64,000 bases of DNA. It comes from Streptococcus sp. WB01_FAA12. Its GTDB lineage: Bacteria > Bacillota > Bacilli > Lactobacillales > Streptococcaceae. Below, piece by piece: positions 24,293 through 34,379 of this stretch. Where the stretch lies: NCBI RefSeq assembly GCF_012843315.1, contig NZ_JABAEX010000001.1, positions 310,001 to 374,000 on the forward strand, in the 5' to 3' direction. The notes under the pieces were generated by a model, which was not told the DNA's origin, did no database searches, and was given only the letters and a program-made list of their open reading frames with translations. How positions within the stretch are numbered: the first letter of the stretch is position 1; every line of letters begins with the position of its first letter. Position numbers and translations under genes: made by a program.

Positions 24293-25345
24293 TTACGTTG
24301 TATAGAAATCTATTGATAAATCGCTATCAGACTCGTATTTTTCCCAAGCTAAGCCGAATCCATAATAATCTTCAAATTCAGGGTGCCAGTCATAATAAAG
24401 TGGGATACGACTATATTTTCTTGCAACAACTTCGTCTTCAAATTTTGGAGATTCTCCTGCAGTAATACCAAATTGAAGACCATTTAGTTCCCAGCTATTG
24501 CCCCAAACATTTTCATCCGAGAGAACATCGACCCATCTCGAGGCATCAATATCAAAATCTGCACATAATTCCAGCTCATAGAATCTTCTACAGTTAATCT
24601 CTAAAGGCTTTATATAAAGGGCGCCATCCACTTGGTACTTTTTATCTTTGACTTGAATCTGTGTGATTTTCATTGGAATTGGAACTCCATTTAATTCTAA
24701 CCAGAAATAACCTAAGGGAGTTTTGATACCATAATATGTTTGCTGAGAGTTAGGTTTAGCATTTTTAGAGCAAGCATCAAGAATTCTTCCCAGCTTAATT
24801 AAACTTCTACAAACGATTTTCGAAGTGAATGGGTCGAAATGTGAATACCTACGGATGACTCGTTTTAACTTTTCAACAGGAAAGGTGACATCCTTTGGTA
24901 GGGCATGATACTTCTGTACAACTAAAGCCGTTTTTTCAGTATTTTCCTTTCCTACTGGGACAATAACAGCGTGCCCAATATGGATATTTGGGTCATCGCA
25001 GATATAAGTATAGCCATTCCCTCCCTCCTGAAACTCAACCACAACAAGATTTAGCTCTTGATCTGGATCAAAGAGAGGCTCGACCTTTTCAACTTCTTGG
25101 CGCTCATAAAAAGTAAAGCGATCTTCATCATCGTCTTCGCCAAAAACCATGAAACTTCCACACTCAGGGCACTTCCACATATAAAAAGAAGCTTCTGAAA
25201 TATCATCATAAGAAATTTTATTATGGTTGTCAGCTTTATTCATGATTTCTTCAAACAACGTATCCGAATAAACTGAAAAAGCATTTGGATCGGGTGATCT
25301 ATGGTTGTCCATTGCTTGCCCGCATCTACATGTCCATTTACCCAT
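24293..25345 (-). CDS. Zinc-ribbon protein of unknown function
   Basis: 350 aa from the ATG at 25345 (GAGG upstream). Two zinc-binding pairs sit at the N-terminus (CRCG near residue 6, CPEC near 52), an acidic loop follows (GEDDDEDRF), and the rest is mixed alpha/beta without motifs I recognise. The C-terminus is acidic and aromatic. It starts 8 nt after the nucleotidyltransferase stop, so the two products probably work together. It may bind nucleic acid through the ribbon (inference). Confidence 0.65.
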   Translation of the reverse strand: MGKWTCRCGQAMDNHRSPDPNAFSVYSDTLFEEIMNKADNHNKISYDDISEASFYMWKCPECGSFMVFGEDDDEDRFTFYERQEVEKVEPLFDPDQELNLVVVEFQEGGNGYTYICDDPNIHIGHAVIVPVGKENTEKTALVVQKYHALPKDVTFPVEKLKRVIRRYSHFDPFTSKIVCRSLIKLGRILDACSKNAKPNSQQTYYGIKTPLGYFWLELNGVPIPMKITQIQVKDKKYQVDGALYIKPLEINCRRFYELELCADFDIDASRWVDVLSDENVWGNSWELNGLQFGITAGESPKFEDEVVARKYSRIPLYYDWHPEFEDYYGFGLAWEKYESDSDLSIDFYTT

Positions 25346-25353
25346 AAACAACC

Positions 25354-26127
25354 TCAGTCGTGACTTAATTCTTCAAGGAAAAATTGATTTAGAGCTTTCC
25401 AGTCTTTCTTCATCTCAGTAACGCTTTGAACGTATACATCAAGCTCTTGGATATTATCTAAAATATAATCTTGAATTGGCTTAATCGGATCAATTTCCAT
25501 ACCTTCAGGACCGTTTATCTTAATGTCAAGCAATCTTGAAACATGCTCCTTCATTTGAGACGGAAGCAATTCTTTCACCAAATCATCAAATAAAATTGGC
25601 GGAACAGAATGGTATTTTTCAATCCAACGACAAGCCAAAATAGGACGTAGCGCATAGAAATACTTTTTAGGTTTAACCTTATCTCCAGAAAGATACTTAT
25701 TCATTTGAGTTCTAGCAGTGTTCAAGTAATGGTGGAGCATTTTTTTCTCTGAAAAATACTGGTTGGCAAATGGACGTATGCGTTCAATAAAATCCGTTTG
25801 TTGATAGACAATTGGTGACTGTAACCATTCAAATAGTGTTGGATTTGACTTATAAAGGAGTTTTAAAGTTTTGTCTAAATCCCAGCCACTCACATCCCAA
25901 GTATCGTCAATCGGTAGCTCGATAACGTCACGCTGTTCATTCAAACGGAGATAAAAATCTTGCTTGTGTTTGTAGATAAACCGTACATCAAAATCACTAT
26001 CAGGAGACTCAAAGCCCCATGCACGACTACCAGACTCGATAGCCCACAAAACTGTAACATCATAATCACGCTCAATTTCTGCCAATTTTTCAGGTACCAG
26101 AACATTCATTTCTTCTTGCGTTTGCAT
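25354..26127 (-). CDS. RlaP/YcgL-type nucleotidyltransferase
   Basis: 257 aa. The nucleotidyltransferase signature GSRAWGFESPDSDFDVRF (about 33-50) has the two metal-binding Asp residues of the Pol-beta fold, followed by a helical C-terminal half. COG3541/RlaP proteins are linked by genome context to RNA ligases and RNA repair; no ligase is nearby. First gene of the three-gene operon, with GAGG before the ATG and a promoter-like AT region upstream. Confidence 0.8.
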   Translation of the reverse strand: MQTQEEMNVLVPEKLAEIERDYDVTVLWAIESGSRAWGFESPDSDFDVRFIYKHKQDFYLRLNEQRDVIELPIDDTWDVSGWDLDKTLKLLYKSNPTLFEWLQSPIVYQQTDFIERIRPFANQYFSEKKMLHHYLNTARTQMNKYLSGDKVKPKKYFYALRPILACRWIEKYHSVPPILFDDLVKELLPSQMKEHVSRLLDIKINGPEGMEIDPIKPIQDYILDNIQELDVYVQSVTEMKKDWKALNQFFLEELSHD

Positions 26128-26216
26128 AATAAAGCCTCGTCTATAATTTGAACATAAATAGTTGCTAACATAGGAAACTAGGGGAGCTGAAAGTGCATTA
26201 TATCACACTTTCAAAA

Positions 26217-26247
26217 CTACTACCAAAAGAACTAATCCTTCTAGTAG
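26217..26247 (-). terminator. Terminator after ribF
   Basis: Stem CTACTA (26217-26222) with TAGTAG (26242-26247), followed on the minus strand by GTAGTTTTG. Imperfect U tract. Confidence 0.5.
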
Positions 26248-26263
26248 CTTTTTCACACGTTTT

Positions 26264-27214
26264 CTATACCTGAGACCCTTGAATGACAGAATCTTCATCC
26301 TTCCAGTTTCGAGCAATCTCTTCGTCTATCTTGAGTTGGTCTACAAGCTCGTCGATGGAGTCAAATTTGATCATATCGCGGACACGGTCTAGCCAGTAGA
26401 CCATGACTGTCTCACCGTAAATATCATCTGAAAAATCAAAAATATTGACTTCAAAACGTGGCTCTTCTCCATCGAAAGTAACATTTTTCCCAACACTTGC
26501 CATGCCACGATATCTCTGACGTTGTACTTCTACATCGACTACGTAAACACCGTCTGCTGGCATATAAGTTCGATCTCTCAGGACTAGATTGGCTGTTGGA
26601 TAACCGATAGTACGCCCACGAGCATTTCCGTGAACGACCATCCCACGGGTTGGGAGCGGTGTGCCAAGCAAGTGACCTGCCTCCCTCACATCACCATCAA
26701 GGATAGCTTGGCGGATTCGCGTGGAACTAATCTTGCCCTTTTCGTCCTCAACTGGAGGAACAATGATAATCTCTCCATCAAAATAATCCTTCAGGTCATC
26801 CGCAGTTTTCTTATCTGAACCAAACGTATAATCAAATCCTGCTACGATAATCGCTGGTTTTAAAGCTCTAACATAAGTATCAAAAAATTCTTGACCCGTT
26901 AAACTAGCAAATTTGCTACTAAAGTCAAGTAAGAAAAGAGCCTCTACACCGTGCCATTTCATCTTGTGTTCCCGTTCCTCGTGATTGACGATGTGGAGCA
27001 TGAGCTCAGGTTGATAAGGTTGTAAGGCAAGTTTTGGCGACTCTGTAAAGGTCATCACGACAACTGGCAGATAGTCCTTCATCGAAGCCTTGCTGGCCAC
27101 TTCAAAAAGTTTCTGATGCCCCTTGTGGATGCCATCAAAATAACCTAGTACAAGGACTGTTTTCCCCGGTACTGCAATATCTTTTTCGTTCTTAATAGGT
27201 ACTGTTGTAATCAT
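26264..27214 (-). CDS. ribF: RibF, riboflavin kinase/FAD synthetase
   Basis: 316-aa bifunctional enzyme making FMN and FAD. The N-terminal FAD synthetase domain has GYFDGIHKGHQKLF (24-37) and the KISSTRIRQAI motif near 163. The C-terminal riboflavin kinase domain has GRTIGYPTANL near 200 and the acidic FEVNIFDF strand near 248. The length is normal. No ribosome site precedes the ATG. An extended -10 (TGATATAAT) ends 6 nt before it, so a leaderless mRNA is likely. Confidence 0.95.
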   Translation of the reverse strand: MITTVPIKNEKDIAVPGKTVLVLGYFDGIHKGHQKLFEVASKASMKDYLPVVVMTFTESPKLALQPYQPELMLHIVNHEEREHKMKWHGVEALFLLDFSSKFASLTGQEFFDTYVRALKPAIIVAGFDYTFGSDKKTADDLKDYFDGEIIIVPPVEDEKGKISSTRIRQAILDGDVREAGHLLGTPLPTRGMVVHGNARGRTIGYPTANLVLRDRTYMPADGVYVVDVEVQRQRYRGMASVGKNVTFDGEEPRFEVNIFDFSDDIYGETVMVYWLDRVRDMIKFDSIDELVDQLKIDEEIARNWKDEDSVIQGSQV

Positions 27215-27220
27215 GAAACT

Positions 27221-27229
27221 ATTATATCA
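27221..27229 (-). promoter_or_regulatory. Promoter of ribF giving a leaderless mRNA
   Basis: TGATATAAT on the minus strand (TATAAT 27221-27226), six bases before the ATG at 27214. Confidence 0.6.
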
Positions 27230-27317
27230 TAGAGCAAGCCTTTTCGCTAAGAGGAAATCCCAAATGTCGTTTTTTGCGCCTGAACTGATCTTGATAGACA
27301 ATTCAAGGTATTCGTTT

Positions 27318-27347
27318 AAAAAAATAGCACCTCCTAAGAGATGCTAT
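27318..27347 (-). terminator. Terminator after smc
   Basis: ATAGCA/TGCTAT and CTC/GAG stem (27324-27347) with a minus-strand T7 tract, 11 nt past the smc stop. Confidence 0.85.
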
Positions 27348-27357
27348 CGTTTGGTAA

Positions 27358-30300
27358 CTAGTCTACTGTTTCTTCTAAATCTTTTAACTTAACCGAAACA
27401 ATCTTTGACACACCTGATTCTTGCATGGTAACTCCATAGATAGAATCCGCTGCCGCCATGGTCCCCTTACGGTGGGTCACAACGATAAACTGACTATCCT
27501 TGTCAAAGCGGTTGAGATAATCCCCAAAACGTTTAACATTGGCTTCGTCCAGCGCCGCCTCTACCTCGTCCAAGATAACAAAAGGAATAGTCTTGACTCG
27601 AATGATAGAGAACAACAAGGCCAGAGCCGATAGGGCTTTTTCACCACCACTCATGAGGTTAAGCGACTGGATTTTCTTACCTGGTGGTTGAACAGAAATC
27701 TCCACACCAGCTGTTAAAAGATCGCCCTCAGTTAATATCAAGTCTGCCTGACCTCCACCAAACATCTGTCTAAAGGTCACTTTAAAGGACTCACGAATAG
27801 CCTCAAAGGTTGATTTGAAGCGTTCCTTAACCTCATCATTCATCTCTGTGATGATTTCAAGAAGCAGGTTTTTCGCAGATAAAATATCATCTCGTTGGCT
27901 ATTTAGGAAATCCAAACGGTTGTGGACTTCTTCGTACTGTTCAATAGCATCCAAATTGACTGGTCCGAGTGAGCGAATGTCCTTTTCAAGATCTTTAACT
28001 TCTTGCTCTGCCAGATTGAGATTTTCCAACTCATGCGCTTTTTCTAGAGCCTCAGTGTAGCTGATCTGGTACTGATCAGTTAATTGAGCTTGTAGATAGC
28101 GCAAGCGTTCGCTGACCTTTTCTTTCTTTGCTTCAGCACGTGTTTGTTTGCGAATCCACTCCTCATTCTGCTGACGAGCCTGATCCAAATGACTGGCAAT
28201 ATCATCTAGCTGACCTTCAATATCATCCAACTCAAACTGCTTGCGAATCAAACCTTGTTGGAGGTTTGTTTTCTGAGTTTTGGCTTCTTCCGTCTGCTGA
28301 CTTAGCAAATCCGTATCAACCTTCTCAAGATTATCAACCTTTTCTTGAAGGAGACGCTGGATTTCCTCTTGTTCAAGATTGAGGTTATCCAATTCCTTAC
28401 CTAGACGTTCAATATCAGTCACTTCGTACCGCTTTTGTCCTTGCAGTTCTGACTTAAGCAAGCGTGCTTGAGAAACCTGTTCCTGCAAGTTTTGATAACG
28501 TTCTTGAATAGCGTTTTTGTTAGACTTAATTTCTTCAATCTCAGTTTCCAGATTTTGCTTTTCACTGGCAATGGTAGCAAGGCGCTCTTGGCACTTTTCC
28601 TGATCTGCTTGCCAATCTCCTTCAGTAAGACGATTTAATTCCTCTTCTTGAAGTTTCCAAAGCGTTTCTAACTCTTCTACTTGCTGACTAGTTTGCTGAT
28701 AAGCGAGGGACAAGCCTTGCTCATGGATACGAGCCTGTTCTCCCTGAGATTTGATGGCTTCTAATCTTTCTGTCAATACCGTCATCCCATCTTGCAAGGT
28801 CTTCAAACTTTCTTCTTCCGAACGCAGACTAGCTTCTTCTTCAGCAATTTCTTTTTGTAATTGCTCCAGCTCTGGCTTGATGAAGATACTGTTATTTTGG
28901 CGATTGGCACCACCTGCGTAGGAACCACCTGTACGCAATTCGGTACCATCAAGTGTCACCATACGAACTTGATAGCGAACTTGACGAGCAGCGGCACGCG
29001 CATGTTCTACGGTATCAAAGATAGCAGTCGTAGCTAGCAAGTTCTTGAAAATGGCTTCTAGTCTCTTGTCAAACGACACCAACTCATCTGCCATTCCCAG
29101 AAATCCTGGACTTGCTGCGATAGCATCTTGATTCTGACTAGAGATCGTACGAGCCTTGATAGTCGTCAACGGAAGGAAGGTTGCACGACCGGATCTGTTA
29201 CGTTTTAGGAAATCAATAGCCTTGGTTGCCGCGTTTTCATCTTCTACGATGATATGCTGACTGCTAGCTCCAAGTGCAATCTCCAAGGCAGTTTGATAAT
29301 GCACATCAAAGGTCAAATGTTCACTGACTGCACCAATGATCCCACCCAGGCGATCTTTCTCTTGGAGAACACTCTTAACACCCGCGTAAAAATTACTATG
29401 ATTTCTTAGAATGTTTTCTAAGCTTTGGGCTCTAGCCTGCTTGTTTTTGAGACTATCCAGACGATCAAAGAGTTGGCTCTGCTGAGCTTGGTAAGAAACT
29501 TTCTGCTCCTCTTGCTCCTTGGCACTAGTTTGGTAATCTGACAATAATTTCTGAACCTGCTCCTTGGCAGTTTCAAGCTCAGCCTGCTGTTGACTGGCCT
29601 TCTCTTTAGCTGTAGCCAGTTGTTCTTTCAGTTTCTCAACTTGATCTGCTTGTTTTTGAGATAGCTGACGGCTGTTCTCTAGTTCATTCTCTATTCGAGT
29701 CAACTGGTTTGAGACATCCGCTTCTTCTTGTAAAAGAGCGACAAAGCGTTCGCGCAAGAGTTCGATCATCTGGTCAGGATCATCTGAAAAAGCTAGCAAT
29801 TCTGCCTCTAAACGATTGAGTTCCTTGTTATTTTCAGCTAGATTTTCCTCTAACTGTGCCAAGTTCGCTTCTTTTTCAGCCTTCTCTGTACTTAGAGTCT
29901 TTCTCTTATCTTCTAAAGCAGTCAAACGAGTTTGTGCTTCTTGTTGATTGAGGGCTACCTGCTCGGACTCCAGTTTTGATAGGGCTAATTTTCGCTCTAA
30001 GTCACTGATCAAACTAGTCAAATCCATCAAGCTCCCTTGGTCTTTGGACATTTGAGCTTGGAGATCTTGGCGTTTCTTTTTAAGAGTTTGATTTTCTTCT
30101 TCTAACTCTTCACGCTTTTGGTAATAGCCAGTCAAAAGTTCCTGAACTTGCGTTAGCTCTTCTTCTGTTAGCTCTAGTTCAGCCTTATTTTCCTTGATTT
30201 GGGCAACCAGTACATCCAAATAAATCGCCTTGCGTTGACCATCCAAGTCGAGAAACTTACGAGCATTCTCGGCTTGTTTTGCAAGGGGCTTGATTTGATT

Positions 30301-30897
30301 GTCCAACTCATAGATAATGTCCTCTAAGCGGTCTAGATTGTCCTGAGTTTGTTGCAGTTTGCTTTCTGTTTCTTTTCTACGAGTCTTGTATTTTAAAACT
30401 CCAGCTGCTTCTTCAAAAATAGCTCGACGCTCTTCAGGCTTGGAGTTAAAAATCTCCTCAACCTTCCCTTGGGAAATAATAGAGAAGGAATCACGTCCCA
30501 AACCAGTATCCAAGAAAAGGTCATGTACATCGCGCAGACGGACTTTTTTGCCATCAATTCGATACTCGCTATCACCACTACGGTAGATATGGCGTTCTAC
30601 CTTAATGACTTGCCCCGCATCCTTGATAAAGCCATCTTCATTGTCCAAGGTCACGATAACAGAGGCATAATTGAGTGGTTTGCGGCTTTCAGTTCCAGCA
30701 AAGATAACGTCTGGCATCTTTCCACCACGAAGGCTCTTAACACTGGACTCTCCCAATGCCCATCGCAGACTTTCTGTGATATTTGACTTCCCAGAACCAT
30801 TGGGCCCAACGACAGCTGTCACACCTTGATCAAAAACGACCTTGGTCTTGTCAGCAAAGGACTTGAATCCCTGGATCTCAATTTCCTTTAAATACAT
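27358..30897 (-). CDS. smc: SMC chromosome condensation ATPase
   Basis: 1179 aa, full length for SMC. Walker [10 protein letters not shown] (32-40) and the N-terminal head, coiled coil (about 170-500), hinge (about 505-680, [10 protein letters not shown] and [10 protein letters not shown]), returning coiled coil, then the C-terminal head with signature [16 protein letters not shown] and Walker [13 protein letters not shown]. It acts with ScpAB in chromosome segregation. Its start overlaps the rnc end by 10 nt. Confidence 0.97.
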   Translation of the reverse strand: MYLKEIEIQGFKSFADKTKVVFDQGVTAVVGPNGSGKSNITESLRWALGESSVKSLRGGKMPDVIFAGTESRKPLNYASVIVTLDNEDGFIKDAGQVIKVERHIYRSGDSEYRIDGKKVRLRDVHDLFLDTGLGRDSFSIISQGKVEEIFNSKPEERRAIFEEAAGVLKYKTRRKETESKLQQTQDNLDRLEDIIYELDNQIKPLAKQAENARKFLDLDGQRKAIYLDVLVAQIKENKAELELTEEELTQVQELLTGYYQKREELEEENQTLKKKRQDLQAQMSKDQGSLMDLTSLISDLERKLALSKLESEQVALNQQEAQTRLTALEDKRKTLSTEKAEKEANLAQLEENLAENNKELNRLEAELLAFSDDPDQMIELLRERFVALLQEEADVSNQLTRIENELENSRQLSQKQADQVEKLKEQLATAKEKASQQQAELETAKEQVQKLLSDYQTSAKEQEEQKVSYQAQQSQLFDRLDSLKNKQARAQSLENILRNHSNFYAGVKSVLQEKDRLGGIIGAVSEHLTFDVHYQTALEIALGASSQHIIVEDENAATKAIDFLKRNRSGRATFLPLTTIKARTISSQNQDAIAASPGFLGMADELVSFDKRLEAIFKNLLATTAIFDTVEHARAAARQVRYQVRMVTLDGTELRTGGSYAGGANRQNNSIFIKPELEQLQKEIAEEEASLRSEEESLKTLQDGMTVLTERLEAIKSQGEQARIHEQGLSLAYQQTSQQVEELETLWKLQEEELNRLTEGDWQADQEKCQERLATIASEKQNLETEIEEIKSNKNAIQERYQNLQEQVSQARLLKSELQGQKRYEVTDIERLGKELDNLNLEQEEIQRLLQEKVDNLEKVDTDLLSQQTEEAKTQKTNLQQGLIRKQFELDDIEGQLDDIASHLDQARQQNEEWIRKQTRAEAKKEKVSERLRYLQAQLTDQYQISYTEALEKAHELENLNLAEQEVKDLEKDIRSLGPVNLDAIEQYEEVHNRLDFLNSQRDDILSAKNLLLEIITEMNDEVKERFKSTFEAIRESFKVTFRQMFGGGQADLILTEGDLLTAGVEISVQPPGKKIQSLNLMSGGEKALSALALLFSIIRVKTIPFVILDEVEAALDEANVKRFGDYLNRFDKDSQFIVVTHRKGTMAAADSIYGVTMQESGVSKIVSVKLKDLEETVD

Positions 30898-31586
30898 GAA
30901 TCCAGCCCTTTCTCCACTGCATTTCTCGCGGCTTCTTGCTCTGCTAATTTTTTAGAACGGCCTTGGCCTTTTCCGATGCTCTTGCCCTCAACCAGAACTT
31001 CTACATCAAAAACCTTATCATGAGCAGGCCCTGTCTCAGAGATAACCTGGTAGCGAATATCCACATCCCCATTGACCTGGAGCAACTCTTGCAAGTGTGT
31101 CTTGTAATCCTTAATCATTTCAAAATCACCTGCTTCAACCTTGGGAATCATGACCTGATAGATAAACTCTTTTACCTTAGCAACATCCTTGTCTAAAAGC
31201 AAAGCTCCCAGAAAGGCTTCAAAAGCATCGCCAAGAATGGTGTCACGATTGCGCCCACCAGACTTTTCTTCTCCTTTACCTAGCTTGATAAACTGATCAA
31301 ACTGGCAATCACGCGCAAAACCAGCCAAACTCTCCTCGCGAACAATCATGGCACGAAGTTTGGACAAATCTCCCTCTGGTTTCTTAGGATATTTTTTATA
31401 CAGATATTCTGAAATCAATAATTGCAGAACAGCGTCTCCTAAAAATTCCAAGCGCTCATTGTGTGAAATTTTTAAGAGGCGGTGCTCATTGGCATAACTC
31501 GTATGAGTAAAGGCCGTTTCCAGTAAGTTTTTGTCTGCAAATTCGATTGCAAAACGCTTCTTCAGTACAGTTTGTAATTCTTTCAT
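30888..31586 (-). CDS. rnc: Ribonuclease III
   Basis: 232 aa. The catalytic signature [15 protein letters not shown] (about 42-56) and the second acidic site [11 protein letters not shown] are present. A C-terminal dsRNA-binding domain begins near residue 155 and ends [18 protein letters not shown]. It cuts double-stranded RNA in rRNA maturation and antisense regulation. The rnc-smc pair is the standard streptococcal order. Confidence 0.97.
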   Translation of the reverse strand: MKELQTVLKKRFAIEFADKNLLETAFTHTSYANEHRLLKISHNERLEFLGDAVLQLLISEYLYKKYPKKPEGDLSKLRAMIVREESLAGFARDCQFDQFIKLGKGEEKSGGRNRDTILGDAFEAFLGALLLDKDVAKVKEFIYQVMIPKVEAGDFEMIKDYKTHLQELLQVNGDVDIRYQVISETGPAHDKVFDVEVLVEGKSIGKGQGRSKKLAEQEAARNAVEKGLDSCI

Positions 31587-31627
31587 ACTGACCTCTTTCT
31601 AATAATTACGATCCTTTCTATTATAAC

Positions 31628-31668
31628 AAAAAAAGCCCTCTGAGTCACTTTAAAACGGGACTAGAGGG
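31628..31668 (-). terminator. Terminator upstream of rnc
   Basis: CCCTCT/AGAGGG stem (31635-31641, 31663-31668) with a minus-strand T7 tract. It stops transcripts from the tRNA side. Confidence 0.7.
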
Positions 31669-31731
31669 AATTTGAGCATTTTTTAGAAAAAGTTCTTCAA
31701 TTCTAGGGGGCAGATTTGGGATAGTATAAAG

Positions 31732-31758
31732 AAAAAAGCCTTATTTAAAGGCTTTTTT
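31732..31758. terminator. Bidirectional terminator after tRNA-Arg
   Basis: Perfect 11-bp stem (AAAAAAGCCTT, 31732-31742, with 31748-31758) around ATTTA, with a T tract on either strand. Confidence 0.9.
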
Positions 31759-31770
31759 AGGCTGTTTACA

Positions 31771-31842
31771 TCCACCCTGAGGGAATCGAACCCCCATCTT
31801 AAGAACCGGAATCTTACGTGATATCCATTACACTAAGGGTGG
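31771..31842 (-). tRNA. tRNA-Arg (anticodon CCG)
   Basis: 72 nt on the minus strand. The acceptor arm CCACCCT pairs with AGGGTGG, discriminator A. Anticodon stem TAAGA/TCTTA encloses the loop TTCCGGT (anticodon CCG), and the T arm contains GGGTTCGATTCCC. CCA is not encoded. It has its own promoter and terminator and reads the rare CGG codon. Confidence 0.95.
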
Positions 31843-31853
31843 AAACTTGTCTT

Positions 31854-31882
31854 ATTATAACAGAAATTTGCTCTAATAACAA
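31854..31882 (-). promoter_or_regulatory. Promoter of tRNA-Arg
   Basis: Minus strand TTGTTA (31877-31882), 17-bp spacer, TATAAT (31854-31859) with TG extension. Confidence 0.7.
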
Positions 31883-31909
31883 GTTTTTTATGGATGGACT
31901 AAGCGTCTA

Positions 31910-32896
31910 TTAGTGGGATGCATCACCATTCCAGATAGAGTTTTTCACGATAACATAATCAACGTGCTTGAGGTCAGCAACCTTGCGTCCTCCTGCGTAG
32001 GAAATGGCACTTTGCAAATCTTGCTCCATCTCAGTAAGGGTGTCTTGCAAATGCCCCTTGGCAGGAAGTAAGATACGTTTGCCTTCCACGTTTTTGTAAG
32101 CTCCTTTTTGGTATTGAGAAGCTGAACCATAGTATTCTTTGAACTGTTCCCCATCGACTTCGATTGTCTTGCCTGGACTTTCGATATGTCCTGCAAATAG
32201 AGAACCAATCATGACCATGCTAGCACCGAAACGGATAGACTTGGCAATGTCACCGTGTGTACGAATCCCTCCATCAGCAATAATCGGCTTACGCGCAGCC
32301 TTTGCACACCAGCGAAGAGCAGCCAACTGCCAACCACCTGTCCCAAAACCAGTCTTGACCTTGGTGATGCAAACCTTACCAGGACCGATTCCAACCTTGG
32401 TAGCATCCGCACCAGCATTTTCCAACTCACGCACAGCTTCTGGTGTCCCAACGTTACCAGCAATGACAAAAGTATCTGGCAATTCCTTCTTGATGTGCTG
32501 AATCATAGAAATCACGCTATCCGCATGACCATGAGCAATGTCAATCGTGATATACTCAGGAGCATCAGTCTTGAGTTGGCTAACAAAGTCATACTCGTAA
32601 TCCTTAACACCGACAGAAATTGAAGCAATGAGCCCTTGATCATGCATGCGTTTGATAAAAGGAATGCGCCCCGCCTCGTCAAAACGATGCATAATGTAAA
32701 AGTAACCGCCTTTAGCAAGTTGCTCTGCAACATTCTCATCCAAAATCGTCTGCATATTTGCTGGTACAACAGGTAGTTTGAAAGTGTGATTTCCAAGTGT
32801 GACACTTGTATCCGCTTCTGCACGGCTTTTAATCACACATTTATTAGGGATCAACTGAATATCTTCGTAATCAAAAATTGGAAATTCATTTAACAT
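31910..32896 (-). CDS. guaC: GMP reductase
   Basis: 328 aa, IMPDH/GMPR family. It converts GMP to IMP with NADPH. The catalytic Cys loop [11 protein letters not shown] (near 178) is followed by the phosphate-binding segment [16 protein letters not shown]. The start motif [13 protein letters not shown] is that of the GuaC subfamily, and the protein lacks the CBS domains of IMP dehydrogenase. A consensus promoter lies 78 nt upstream with a short structured leader. Confidence 0.95.
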   Translation of the reverse strand: MLNEFPIFDYEDIQLIPNKCVIKSRAEADTSVTLGNHTFKLPVVPANMQTILDENVAEQLAKGGYFYIMHRFDEAGRIPFIKRMHDQGLIASISVGVKDYEYDFVSQLKTDAPEYITIDIAHGHADSVISMIQHIKKELPDTFVIAGNVGTPEAVRELENAGADATKVGIGPGKVCITKVKTGFGTGGWQLAALRWCAKAARKPIIADGGIRTHGDIAKSIRFGASMVMIGSLFAGHIESPGKTIEVDGEQFKEYYGSASQYQKGAYKNVEGKRILLPAKGHLQDTLTEMEQDLQSAISYAGGRKVADLKHVDYVIVKNSIWNGDASH

Positions 32897-32973
32897 ATTG
32901 CTGTCTCGTTTCTTTTGTAATGACCTACCTATGCTTGCGCATCCCTACGCCTTTTGCGACGTTTCCTTAATTT

Positions 32974-33002
32974 ATTATAAACCAAAGTACAGTTTTTGTC
33001 AA
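32974..33002 (-). promoter_or_regulatory. Consensus promoter of guaC
   Basis: TTGACA (32997-33002), 17-bp spacer, TATAAT (32974-32979) on the minus strand: a perfect match. The leader of about 70 nt contains ATGC-GCAA-GCAT, a GNRA-capped hairpin. Confidence 0.85.
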
Positions 33003-33065
33003 ATAATTTCAATTATAAAACAATAACGTTCGGTTTTTATAGTTTAAATATAAAAAGTGAGGAGA

Positions 33066-34379
33066 TTAGTTTCTCCCCACTTCCTTATCAATATTTCTTT
33101 TAAAAATTGCTTCGGAGCTTTCCATCATTTCACAAAATTCATTATAAGATGAAGCATTCTGAGGGATTTGGATAGACAATTTCTTCAACAAAGCTCCATA
33201 ACCTGCTAGCTTTCCTATCTCATTATCAACAACCTTGTGCTTGCTCGGAAAAACAAGACCAGCTTTCTCAGCTTTTAAAATATAAGAATAGGAAATCAGT
33301 TGGAATAAGTCCTCACGGTTGATTCCTTTTTCAGTATCTTCAAGTTTTTTATATTTTGCATCTAGAACAATCTTTCGTTCTCTGTCATAAAAATCTGGAT
33401 ATACTTTTCGTTTCCCACCAGAAAATATTAGGATGCCGCCTTTCTTTTCTTTATTTCGAGGATGGATGAAACCTTTTGGCAACAAGGTATAAACATACTC
33501 TTCCCAAAGCCAGGCAACATCAAAGAGAATACCATGTACCTTTTGGGCTTGAGGTCCAAGACCATGTTTTTCTCTACTCAGAATCATCAAGCAGAGTTCC
33601 TGTAATTTTCTATACTCTCTAAAATAGGCGTGTCGGATGGGTTTGATTTTATTCATTCTAATAATCTTGGCACGATCAGCTAGTTTATAAGCTGGAGTTA
33701 CGCGAATAATTTCTGTTATATTTTCACGATTCCTATCGAGCAGAACTCCAAAACCTTTCTGATTCTTTATGTACTCAATCGTATGTCGAATCAACTGCAT
33801 GAGTGGATTATCATAGGTAAACTCCCTAGTAGTATAGGCAATATTTCCCGTAAAAGGAAGATTTTTTTTCAGATGATTTCCAACATCAACGACTCCCTTT
33901 ATATGACTATCGTTATGGAAAAATCTCTGGTATTCCTTATAAAGACCTTTTCGGAGAGCAGCTTGCAGATACTTGGGAAAGAGGTAAACCAAAAGCTGAT
34001 AGAGCTTATCTTCAGGAGATAGACCGACATCCAAACTAGTCAGGTTAATATTGAGAACCTTTTGTAAAAGATAATGCAAAAAATGGTCGTTACTTTCATC
34101 AGAAAAACGAGAGGAAATCGTTAATCTTTCCTGACCATATCCAAGAAAACCAATCACGTTCCCTGTCTTGATTTCCTGATTAACTGTTTCCAAAATCTTT
34201 TGGTCCTTGTCTAAATCAGGAGAATTCATCAAATCATTCGGGAAAATAAAGATACGGTCCTCTCGAGATAGGTTATCTAGTGTTCTATCAAGGAGCGCTT
34301 GACTTAGGTTGGGATATTCTGCGACAAAGTCTTCTCTAGCAATTTTATGCTGATTATCAGTTATCCGCATCATTATCAC
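33066..34379 (-). CDS. mcrC: McrC-type subunit of a modification-dependent restriction system
   Basis: 437 aa. The N-terminal part is mixed; the C-terminal half holds the PD-(D/E)xK nuclease core, with YPDFYDRERKIVLDAKYKK near residue 325. McrC cuts DNA when the McrB GTPase ring translocates on methylated sites. It overlaps mcrB by 23 nt (coupled). Several Met codons at the start leave the exact N-terminus open by a few residues. Confidence 0.9.
   Translation of the reverse strand: MIMMRITDNQHKIAREDFVAEYPNLSQALLDRTLDNLSREDRIFIFPNDLMNSPDLDKDQKILETVNQEIKTGNVIGFLGYGQERLTISSRFSDESNDHFLHYLLQKVLNINLTSLDVGLSPEDKLYQLLVYLFPKYLQAALRKGLYKEYQRFFHNDSHIKGVVDVGNHLKKNLPFTGNIAYTTREFTYDNPLMQLIRHTIEYIKNQKGFGVLLDRNRENITEIIRVTPAYKLADRAKIIRMNKIKPIRHAYFREYRKLQELCLMILSREKHGLGPQAQKVHGILFDVAWLWEEYVYTLLPKGFIHPRNKEKKGGILIFSGGKRKVYPDFYDRERKIVLDAKYKKLEDTEKGINREDLFQLISYSYILKAEKAGLVFPSKHKVVDNEIGKLAGYGALLKKLSIQIPQNASSYNEFCEMMESSEAIFKRNIDKEVGRN

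Noticed and set aside
32897-32979. Purine riboswitch in the guaC leader
   Set aside because: The conserved junction sequences of purine aptamers are not visible and the leader is too short for aptamer plus expression platform.
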